DNA from: Crocodylus rhombifer
Lineage: Eukaryota; Chordata; Crocodylia; Crocodylidae
Assembly (NCBI GenBank): GCA_038503035.1
Contig: JAVSML010025175.1
Coordinates: 124,001-188,000 of the forward strand
Reading direction: 5' to 3'
Length of the DNA stretch: 64,000 nt
Positions within the stretch are counted from its first letter, which is position 1; each line of letters opens with the position of its first letter. The notes beneath the pieces were generated by a model, which had not been told where the DNA came from, searched no databases, and was given only the letters and a program-made list of their open reading frames with translations. Shown here one piece after another: positions 10,381-22,300 of the stretch. The position numbers and the translations under genes are program-made.

Positions 10381-13300
10381 GTACGTACCTCACAGGAAAA
10401 TGAAACATTGACTTAGGTCATACCTAGCGAACAAATAATATAAGCTAACTTTTAGTATTGGAAAAACTAAAAGAAATTTAAGAAGGTTTATCTGCAACTA
10501 ACTGTCCAAAAACTACTGGTCCTATTAAAGTGAGACCATTAACATGGCACGTTTGCCAGATGAGAGTCTCAGATTGTAAAAACTATCGGACAGAAACTTT
10601 CAAAAGAATAATCAAGATGCCTAAATCCTATTGCATTTTAATGGATTTTGAGTGCCTATTTCTCTGTGGCTCCTTTGGATACCCACACCTTCCACTTCAA
10701 TGCTAGATTTTCTCTGCATGAATGAACACAAAGGGTGCATTCAGACAAGCACGCACGTGCATATTGCAGCTGCAAGATGCATGTATGGGAAACAAAAAAA
10801 TATTTTGCAGCACGGGGGCAAAATTAGGCCCCCGGATATTCAGGGGTAAAAAATAATGCACTGCAGAATAGTGGGGCAAGGCACAGTCCCAGATCATGCC
10901 TGGAGGCAACCTGGGAGTTGGTCTTCCAGGAGAGACACTCTGGTTTCTGGCCAGAGCATCTCTGTAGTTTGTTTGGGTTGTTGCATTTGCAGCTACATAT
11001 AACTGACATCACAAATTTGCACCCACAACAATTTGCAGAAACAATTGATGACACTTAAACTTCTAATTGTCTGATTTGCAACTACTGTAGCATACTTAGA
11101 TGTTGGTGTGGCATCAGATATACCCATAAGTAACTGAAGAGTACAAACAATGTCTATAATGGCTTCAGTTTGAAAACCTATACAAGAAAAAAAATGGAGG
11201 CCTGGCTAAAACTAGATCGAAAATAAGGCTCTGGTACAATAGAACAGATTGCTATGACATTCAAATAAGTATGTTATTTTAAAAGGAAAATGTTTGTTGG
11301 GGGTTTTTTAGGTCTAGTGCTATTATTCTTCATATAAAAGTGTTACCTATATTTAGGACTTTGCTCCTGGAGTATTTAACCCCTAGATCGGCCACACATT
11401 AACACTGGAAACTAGTTTTAAGCACACTTTAGGCAACTTAAAGTTACACCACTCCAGGGCAGTTTTATTTCTCATCTGTGTTACCCAGCTCATGTTCTAT
11501 TAATGTGGGGCTACTCCCCATAGGTGAGTTGCACAAGCTGCATTCCTCCAGCATCCCAGGATGCAGTGTTCCCTTCTCTACCCTGCTCTTCTGTGTGGAC
11601 AAACTTTCTACCCCCTGAACTCTACTGCCCAAGGGTGGTTCTGGCATCAAGACAACAGCCTCTCCTGTCTGCAGATGTATGACCTTCTCCCCCCCCCCCC
11701 GGGGTGCAACCCCATGTAAACAGCCTGCAGAGCACATGTCACTTAGCCAGGTCACAGGTCATGGACAGGTCCAGTAGTGGGATCTACATGGAGAGGGAGG
11801 GAGGAACAAGGTAGGGGGCTGGATTGGGCCCCCATGAACTATGGTTTCCTGTCTTGGGCAGGAGCAGTAGCTCCCCCAAAAGTGCCTTCCTTCACTGCTC
11901 CTACTTCCCAACCACCTTGAAAAGCACAACCATCACCCCCTACACCCCAAACCTAAATCCCAATTTGTTAAAAACATGAGATTATCTTTAATTTACTTCC
12001 TTTTGCTTTTTAAATTCTTTTTTTTTTTAATACTTCTTATTTTATCCTTTGGTGACTGACTTCATTTCACCACTTTCCCCCACCTCCATTTCCTTTCCAC
12101 CTCCCATTTCATTACCCATCACCATCCCATTAATTCTCTACCTCCCAGCTTCACGTTCCCACTCCACTCCCATCTCTCCCCACACCCCCACCTAGAGCAG
12201 CAATAGAAGCCTGGCCTGGCTCACCAGCCCTGTAGCAGGAACTGACAACTGTAGCTTGTAGTCAGACCCCCATTTGCCAGTCCTCTAGTGGCACAGGGGG
12301 AACCATCAGGGAAGGTTTGTAACCATAAGATATGACTGCTCCAAACTCAAGCTAGCACTAACACTGATCAACTTCTGAGCAGCTTAAAATGCAATGTGTA
12401 ATAAGGCTCTTAGGCAGATTTAGCTCCACATCATTTCAGAGAAAAATAAGTCCTCCTCAAACTTTTTCATAAATCTTTACCTTTTGCTTGCTTACAGAAC
12501 AATCATCATGCATAGCAAGAAATACTCCAATGCCACATTTGAAGAGATCAGTCACATTGTGAAAGAGATGGTCTCCCTTGTAGAAACATGTTGTGCTGAA
12601 GGGGCTGATCCCAACTGCTATGATGAGGGGGTAGGTTTATCTAAATATTGTCATGATCTATAGGGAAAAAAACATCTTGAACAGGGAGTATTTATTACAG
12701 AAAATGGCTTCTGAGTGTAGGCAGACAGTCTTTCATACAGTCTGAGTATCAGCTTTTTGCCCATTCTTTACCAGGCACCATCCTACCTGCAATTTTGTAT
12801 GACATTCAGAGACATTTAGTGCATAAACAATATTCCTTAAATAAGTAGATCTTTGCATGCTTAACAAAGAGAAAGTCTATGATCCTTCCAATGTATGCAT
12901 TGTTATTGATCTGGGATGCTGTTTAAATTCCAGTAAAAGTTTCAAGGAAAAATGGGGGAGGAAACATTGGATGGGTAAATATACATGGAGGCAGGAAAAG
13001 AATGGTAATTATATCTGAAAGAAAGCAGGGTTCACTGTTTATTCAGTGAGTATTAATATACAATAGCAAAAATTATATATTAGCAAATATTTGATAGAGA
13101 TGGGCTCTGCAATTCAGATCCAGATTTCAAGCAGCCTCTCACATGCCAATCATTAAAATTCATAGGAAGTATAGAATTTAAATGAAATAGGGAGAGCAGG
13201 GATTAGCCCTAATATATATTTGACCCTCCCACCCAATACCCTCCCTCTGTCCTTCACTCCAGAGCTTCTCCTTAGAACCTTCCCTGATTTCCTGCTACAG

Positions 13301-16300
13301 ACTTAAAGGAACAATACACATACCCTAACGCTGCCAAATATTTGGGGTATCTTCACTAACTGTTTTGATTTGGGCACATTTCCACTGTTTATGTAATAAA
13401 AGTGTTTAAAAGGATTCTTATCCACAATAGTATTCAGAGTATGATTGGAAGGTCCTAATGAAGTTTGGACCACTTTTCCTGAGATTACTGTTATGTTTCA
13501 GTGAAATCCAGAGAAATACAAAATGTAGTTGGAAACCATGTGAGTATGACCAATATCTAAACAGATTGATTCATCATTGGAACAAGGTGCCCAAATTCTA
13601 GTAACTTCAGTGCCCATTGCTGGAGCCTCTTTCCTCTTACGAACATTGTAGTGCCCAATCAGTAGCTAAACAGAGCATAAGCAGATGTACCCAGTGACAG
13701 AGGAGCTGCCAAACCACCATGTGGAAGATATTTGTACTGTGTAGCTAAATAGCTCTCCATGCCAAGTGAGACAGAGTACTGGAGGAAATAAATGCCAGGT
13801 TCCCTGGTTCTTCCTTTACACTGCCATGCCAGCAGTCCCTGCAACACATACCCTGCAAAGCCCCACAAATTCTGTCTGTATCTTCCACAGCAGAAATGCA
13901 CCAGATCATCTAACAGGAGAGCCTGTGCAGCAAAACACACAGCAACCAAATTTAACTCTGAGCAACAAAAGCACATCTGCTTTGGGCTAGATTTTGCTTT
14001 TCATACCACCAAAGAGTCACTGCAGGTTTTGTTTTCATTAGGAGTCCACACCTGACCCCTTCCTACTCACCATGCACCGGTGCCTGAAATGCTGCAGTTA
14101 TCCTCCCGTCAGAGTGTGCCCATCAGATGCCAGCATTGTGTCCTCACTCAAGCTACCCACTCCTACAATGAATGAAACATAGAGGGAGGACTGCGTTACA
14201 TTTGCAAATGATTCAGTGGCATATACTCTGGTCTGCTGTGAACTACTAAATAATGTGGTCCAACAAACCACAGGGAAGAGTTGTAGGAACTGGTACAGCT
14301 CAAATGAGTGAAGTCGAGGCTATATGAGACTGCATTATGGACTTTTACGCAGATATCTGTAAATTAGGGGCAGAGGTTTGCCTTCTGTAATCCACATGCA
14401 CTTTCCTAGGCCCAGACCATCAAAAGTATTGTGCCACTTCGCTCCCAGGGGATTGCTTTTAAGGACCAGGATCACAATTGTTTGAGCTGTAGATAGGAGA
14501 AATGGATTTCACTCGTAGGCTGTGGTAATATTTTACATATGGAAAAATGTAAGAACTGGACTTAACTACTAGACTAGAAACATGGATACTAGCAGTCTTT
14601 TGTTCCTTTCCCTCCATCTCACACTAGTCTTCAGCCCTGTCTGACAAATCCTGTGATGAAAATTCTCCTTTCCCAATGCACGCCGGAACTGCAGACTGCT
14701 GTACTTACCAAGGCCTAGAGAAAAAGCTCTGCTTGGCTGCCCTGCATCATCCACCCAAAGAGATTCCTACTTATGTGGAGCCATCAAATGAGGAACTTTG
14801 TGATGCCTTCAAGAAAGACCCCAAGGCCTTTGCAGACAAGTAAGTGCTAAAAGGCTGAGTTTAAGTTTGGATACAGGTGTCTTTAATATATCCCCCTCCC
14901 CCCAAATTAAATGATTGTAATTGTTTTTTAAGCCAAATGCACTAGACACATGCAAATGTCAGCTGCACTCTCCTAAATGGAAGTTAAATTGTTGATAGAG
15001 GTTTATCAAGGACACACTTCAAGAAGGACATGAACAATTTGGAAAGAATCCAGTGCAGGGCAACAAAATGGTCAGGGTCCTGGGAGAAAAGACTTATGAA
15101 GAAAGGCTGGAAGAACTAGAGTTATTTAGCTTACAGAAGAGAAGACTGAGGGAATTTAATAACAGTCCTCAAATACCAGACGAGTGCTTATCGAGAGGAT
15201 GGAGATGAGCTTTTCTCTATGGCTGTAGGGAACAAGACTAGGAGCAACGGCCTCAAGTTGCAGTGGGGGCAATAAAGGTTGGAGATTAGGAGGAATATAA
15301 GGGTGTTCTGGCTATGGGGGGTGTTCAGGCACTGGAACAGGCTATCTTGATAAGATGTGGAATTTCCATCCTTGGAAACTTTCAAATACAGGTTAGACAG
15401 TCACTTGTCAGGGATGATCCTGCTTTGAGCAGGGGGCTGAACTAGATAATGTTATAAGGTTCCTTCCAGTCCTACTTTCCAGTGATTCCTATGATTATCC
15501 TTTGTGCTGGATGGTCCCTGGCCCATCCAAAGATTGATAGGAACCAATGGATACTTAATAGATACCAAATCTGAATTGCAAAAGTATTTAAATGAAATCA
15601 TGGAAAATGAGGAAGTCATTTCTCTGCCCTAACTGTACCACTCACACACCACTGAAAATTCAAAGCTGTCACATAACCTCATTCATGTCTAAGCCCCCTG
15701 ACTGCCTAACTTTCTGCTGGTTTGCATGGGTAAAGACATGCAAGTGCTGATGCCACCTCACAAGGAACAAGCTGCCCAGAGCCCTACTCCAAGCCATAGC
15801 AGAAGGAGCCCCAGGGGTTCATGTTCATGCTGGGGAACATTTGAACTCACCAGGGGAACTAGCTGTTCAGAGCATGCCTGACACCCATTAACTGAGAGAC
15901 CCTGCATGAAGAAGGCAAGGCACAGCAGGGGGAGAGGGAGGATTGTCAAGGCACAACAGCAACGTGAGCACTCAAACTCCCCCTGCTTATCAGTAGGAGC
16001 TGAGCATCTAATGGTCTTGTATGCCTTTGAAAATCTGCTTCATTAAGTACCTAAGATCCCAAAAAGTTGGGCCCGTACCTATCTTTTTTGTAATGTGTAG
16101 TATTTAAATCCACTTCTACATTGTCAGACTGTGTGGGTGGGTATGAGGCAGGAAGGAGAGGATAGTGGGGGTCCGTTCAGACCCTTTTCTCCATGCAAAC
16201 AGGAACAGAAATTCAGCAGAAAATAGTGTGTAGAGAACATGAAGGATGCATGATTAAAATAGCATTGGCCCATGGGAACGGTGGAGAGGGTAGCATGTTG

Positions 16301-19300
16301 ACAGAATCCTATAAGGGACATTATGCCTCATATAAATATAATGTCTCCATTCACAAAACTTATGTAAGTCCCTTGTCAGGGTTGGCATTTGAATCAGTCA
16401 ATATCATTCATGCCAAGATATGTAGTTTATTAACACTTATTATTAATTCATCTGACTGGAATAAAGACATTACTAAAGTGGAGAGCATAACAACTTCTAA
16501 AGCATCCAGATCGCTAGGTCCCCATAAGGTCAGGCTGACCTTAACTCTGATTCCTATTGCCAAGTTCCCACCAGTAGGCAACTTCTTACAGTATTTGTGT
16601 CCTGACGTCAATTTGTGGAGCAGTGATACATTCACATGGATGTAGACCTAATTTTGTTTGGCTAAGTGAGTTGTGTGGTCTGAATGTTATGTTTATGGCT
16701 GCCATCATTTACTTCTCTATTTTTACTAAAGGAGCAATGTACATAGCATCTGCAAAAAAACACTGAGATTTCCTAATGTGCCTGAGGGATTCAAGAGCTA
16801 AGCTCCCACTGACAGTCACTGCATATGGATTCCTGATTAGAGATTATTGCAAGTGCTCACTGACAGCGTTGCCTCTAAGATGCGTGCATGCGCGACCGTG
16901 CACAATTAAAAATCTTGCCACGCATGAACTTTTTCCTGCCACACGCCTGCCCAGAGAGAAGCTGGGCGCAGAGCATGGCAGAGGCACCAGGGCTGGCATG
17001 GGTCACTTAGGTAAGCTCCTCAATGCAGGGCAGGCAGCAGCTCCTCACCAAGATGGAGACAGGGGCTGGGGCTGGGGCTGGGGGGCTGGCGTGGGCTCCA
17101 CCGACTCCAGAGAAGTGCTCTGCACCCCCACATCACCTTGGGGAGTGAGGAGGCACGTGATGTCAGGGCTGGAGAGTGGACCAGTTCCCCGGAGCCAGCA
17201 GAGCCCACGGAGCAATGCTCACTAGCTACTAATGGAACAATATTGAGCTCTGCAGCAAGCTGTTCAGGAAAAAGAAGACCTAACAGACCGCTAAATGAAA
17301 CAGAAAAAGTTTGGCTATTGGTTATATTTTTAGTCTTGACAAAAAATACTTCTCTTCAAAATCATTGTCTGTTCCTCACATCATAGATTCTCTTTGGCAC
17401 ACTACCCCATTATAGGGGGAGGAGGGGAGAGGGAAGACACTGTGCCGTAGCAAGGTGGGGGCAAGCAGGACAACTGCCCTGGGTGCTGAAGTGAAGGGGC
17501 TCTAACAGGCACTGCCCAGCCAGTGTGGGGCATGGGATGGAGCCGTGAGCAAATCATCTGGGGGGCACAGGGATGTGGGGAGGGCAGCTCCTGCCGCTGC
17601 ATGCACAGGCAAGCATGGGGGGAACTGCTCCACAGACTCCACCGGCTCTGAAGTGGTGCGCTCACAGACTGCTACTCCGTAGACAGAACATTGCTCACTG
17701 ACCAGTATAAAGTGTTCCTGAATAGGCTGGAAGATGGCCATGATCCCATTGACAGCATTATGTCTTACACGAATACAACGTCGCATTTAGCAAAGCGGGT
17801 CTTTAGAATTGGGCATCTCACTCCATTACTTGCTTGTAAAAATCCCACTCCTTGAGATAACAAACTTTCCAGCCGTGTACTGTCTCTTTTCTAGGTTTCT
17901 GTATGAGTATTCCAGTAACTATGGACAAGCCCCTCTGCCGCTGTTAGTAGCTTCCACAGGAAGTTACTTGTCCATGGTTTCAACTTGCTGCATTTCACCA
18001 AGCCCAGATACCTGCTTCTTGAAAGAGGTAAGCATATCCATCCATGCAAGTTTTTACTACAGTAAAAAAGCTGTTATTTTTACTCCTAACAAGTCATCTC
18101 TTGTACTGTTTTTAACTTTAACACAATTCTAATCAAAGAGGGGTAAGTAAGGAAAAAAGCCAACTGAGAGAAATATAAATTAAATGTCCTGTGGGCACAC
18201 CTACTTATGCATCAGACTGTGCAGTTGTTAGTGCACACTCATTTGGTACTTGCTTAAAAAAGTAGCAAATGACTGAGCAGCGGCTGATGTCACGGCACAG
18301 TCCCAATGCCGCACGGGTTGTTTCCGACTCTCCTGTGCACTAGCTCATTGCTACTGCACAGTAGCGTCAGGATCACAGTTCGTTCCTGCTGGTGGTATGT
18401 CGCAATAGCAATAAGCTATGGCAATGTAGCTTGTCACTACGGCAACATAGCATCTCATGTAGATGTGCCCTGTATAATCTTGGAACCTCAAAATGTTCAG
18501 GATGACTTCAGGAAAGCAACCAAAGGATATGAACTGAGTCTGATATCCACTGACTTTTAGCCAGGATTATGCCGGTATGGATCTCTTTGGTTTTGTTTCA
18601 CCACAGATTGTAGGAGTATTTTTTCTGCTTGTGATCCCCACAGAATCTCAACTTTTTCAATATAGCTTTAATGTTTTAACCTAAGGAAAACCCATAATGA
18701 AAGTGACACTCAGCTAAAGCCATCACTTGTTTACATCATAGCTTTGTAATTCAACCGCAAATCTAATATTGCTTTGGAATGGTGACAGGATATTTCACTG
18801 TGAGCTTTTCATGCAGCTTTAGTCATCAAATCTGGTCCATCAGAGGGAACTCTGCATCCTTCTGGCACAGACAATAAGAACAGGATTTATAACAGGTTGT
18901 ATTGTGACACAACTGAATAGGTAATATCCCTCTTAGCAAATCCTTGATCTTGCTGCGGTCTCAAAAGTGGGAGGAAATGGTCATGACAAGTCACAAAATC
19001 ATAGAAAATTAGGGCTGGAAGGGACCTCAGGACATCATTTAGTCCAACCCCCTGCCCAAAGCAGGACCAGCCCCAACTAGATCATCCAAGTTAAGGCTTT
19101 GTCTAGCCAGATTTTAAAAACCTCCAAGCATGAAGAGTTCACAATCTCTCTGGGTTACCAGTTCCAGTGTCTACTATCCTCCTAGTGAGTTTTTCCTAAT
19201 ATCTAAACCTAAACTTCCCTTGTTGCAACTTGAGACTATTGTTCTTTATTCTGTTGTTTCCCCCACTAAGAAGAGTCTAGCTCCATCCTGTTTGGACCCA

Positions 19301-22300
19301 CCAGTGGATAATGTCTGCTTAATATAATTATTTTCCTTTCTGTTCCAGAGATTGGAAAGAAAAACTGTCTCAATAACCACTAGAATGGCAAACAGAGTTT
19401 GTTCTCAACTTGCAGTATATGGAAAGGAAAAAACCAAGTTCAGGTAAAGGAAATACCATATATCCAATAACAATGCAGATCAGAATTTAAAATATTTTGT
19501 TTTAGAGTGCTTCCTGTTTCAGTGGTTTTTATATTTGAACAGGGTTAGAAAAATAAATGAGTGCAAAGCAGTGTTTTGTGTATTTTGTAAAAGTGCAAAG
19601 CAAATTGTTTAACCTAATACCATTTTCCTGTCAGAGCTACGATGTTCTTGTTTAGGTGGGCCCTACAATTATTTTAAACTATGCAATACTAGTACATGTG
19701 TGTTGGCATCTTGTGTTGTTATTACAGGTTAATTGAGGAATTTATGTCAGATTTTCTTGCATACCAGATGTCTCTGAATAACACTGGCACCTTGTTTTGG
19801 GGAAGGCAGAATGAAGAAAAAATATTTTTCCAGCATTGTGGCTGAATAGAGTAGGGACAAAGCCTAATCTTCAACTTACTTACTATCCCTTCCCTGCTCT
19901 GGCAAAAACTAGAGTTTTAACATGAATTACAAAGCTATGGTGTAAACAAGTGATGGCTTTAGCTGAGTGTCATTTAAATTAAATGTCCTGTGGGCACACC
20001 TACAAATGCCCAGACTGTGCAGTTGTTACTGCACACTCATTTGGTACTTGCTTAAGGAAGTAGTAAATGACTGAGCAATAACTGATGTCACAGCACAGTC
20101 CCAATGCCACGCGGGTTGTTGCCAAGAACTGGTAGGTTTTTTAACCGCTTGACACACATGGTAGCAAAAAAAGAATATGACATCTCCCCCAGAAGCAGCA
20201 AACCACCAGCTGCTGCTCCTGCATTGCTTCTGCTCTGCTCTGCTCTGCTCTGCTCTTCTCACTGCTGGAGCTGGAGCCACTGCAGGGTAGGCACCAGTGG
20301 TACAGGGAGGTGGAGGAAAGGGATGCAGCACTGCCCAGAGCATAGTACTGGCCAGTTATGCCTCTGTGCTGAACACGGTAGTTGCTCAGACAGCCTTCTG
20401 ACTGACTGTACTCACAGATTGTTCTGCACAGGTGCAGCAGGATACAAAAAAAAAAAAAAAATCAGGAATTGCCCCAAAGTTTCATATTTATTCATATTAA
20501 GTGTTTCAGCCTCCTTGCCATTTCATTTTTAGCCTGTACTTAAAAACTAGGGAGTGTGAGAGTTGGCTTAGAAGATTTAATGATGAAGTGTTAGCATTAA
20601 AAGCCTTTGTTGCACTTTTTCTTGGTTAAATATGCAAAAGAGAATAGATAGGATTTGACTGGGGGGGATTTCAGACCATCTGCAGCCTTTCATGGAAAGC
20701 TGGCTGGGAATTTCGATTACACATTTTTGGTCAGGAGGCATGATTGTGGGATCAGTTGTCAAAATTGATGCTTTTCATGGAAACCTAATGCTTTTGGCCA
20801 AACATTCATCAGAAATATTTCTCAGGTCCTGACTGGGATTTCTAGTCCAAATGACAGAACAAAAGACCACGGCTCCCTCCATACATGCAGGTAAAGGTGC
20901 AATGGGATCTAATGCACAATCCACACAGTCACACCTCCTACCATGTCACACATGCTCGGCAGGAAGCATGACTGTGGGATCATGCATTAGATCCCATTGC
21001 TCCTTATTGCTGCTGCACCACCCTCTACCAGCAAAAAGCAAGCTCCCACAGCTGGGAGCCCCCTCACCTTAGAGGCTCCCAGCCTTGGGGCCATCCCCCC
21101 ACCCCTTCTCCCCTCAGGCTGGAAGATTGCAGCTACCATGATCTCCGAGCCCCAAGGGTGTATGAAGTCCCTGAGGCTGTGAGATCATATAGCAGCTGGG
21201 TCCCGACATGGGGAAGCATAGTGCTGGAATCCAGCATCCACAGTTACTGGGGCTGAGTCCCCTTAGCTGAGGAACTCCCAGCCCCAGCTGGGCATGGTGC
21301 ATCCCTGTCAGGGCTCCCAGCCACAAGGGAGACCCTGCTACATGTGCAAATGAAAGCTCAGTAACAACCAGCTACAAAGTTACTACAGATTTTTTAGGTC
21401 TAACTTTATAGCTGGTTAAAGCATGATAAGTATTTTTATGTGGAGCTGGTCTCAAGGTAATTGTTCAATTAACCAGTTCATTGTGTGTTACCTGTAATGT
21501 ATAGAGGGGGCCCAACACACCCACCCTAAAATAGCCAATGACCCAGAAGTGAGGGCAGTCACTGAGGGTAGCATAGGACTCTTTTCAAGTCCCCTCACTG
21601 CCTACGTTAGAGCAGGGGCTTGGAAATGGGCCTGCCGTATATCTGTGCCCTAACTTCTAGATTATCCTGGGTTAGGTCAAGAGCTCTCTCTCAGATGCTT
21701 TTTCATGAAAAATGTTAAAGGGTCTCGGTTTCCTTCCACATGAGAACAAAAACAAGATGTGAAACCTTAGCATTTGCAATGAAATAGTAGGCTTTCTTTT
21801 TATGGCCAGTCCTCCAAGCATAGTATACAGCATGCAAATCTCCATAAGTAAATCATACTGAAGACATATTACCAATATCAGCAGACAGTATATAAGAATG
21901 TTGGACAGGCCTTAAAATAAATACCTCATCCCTTTCTGCATGTTTTGACTGTCCAGCTCTTTAGTCATGTTTTCTCAGAAGATACCACGTGCGTCATTTG
22001 AGGAAATTTTACCTCTGGCTGAAGATGCTGCCGAAGTGTTTTCCAAGTTCTGTAATTCAACAGTTGAAGACTCTGTGCAGAAGGAGGTAGGAAGTCTAGA
22101 ATCCTATATATAACTGATGGGACAAAATGCCAGTACCAGGCATTTTTTTGAATCCACAACCCAGAAGAGAAAGGAAAGAAGGGAGTTGCTTTTTCTTTTT
22201 GCTTCCTTGGCTTTTGGAGGGAGGTCTTACTAACAGCACAATTTGGCTTGTATTCTCCCAGACCCAGGAGTGTAACCAACTGAGGGGCATACACTGTCAA

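Larger units (their letters stand above)
14840..17894. other. GC intron 4
   Basis: Contains an old CR1 fragment (15000-15497) and a cluster of hAT-like sequence (16862-17702), listed separately. The remainder shows nothing I recognise. Confidence 0.5.
18028..19348. other. GC intron 5
   Basis: Contains a short inverted-repeat element (18193-18470), a 50-bp segment found inverted in the next intron (18704-18753), and a minus-strand CR1 end (18998-19300). Confidence 0.6.
19444..21956. other. GC intron 6
   Basis: Holds a chimeric repeat junction (19923-20120), a (TGCTC)5 stretch at 20231-20256, 16 A's at 20446-20461, a hairpin at 20899-21000, and GC-rich unclassified sequence at 21000-21350. 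Confidence 0.5.

Noticed and set aside
14635..14839. Alternative acceptor of GC exon 4 after 'tcag'
   Set aside because: It would give 205 bp and shift the frame; 212 bp after 'actag' matches the family length and the human alignment.
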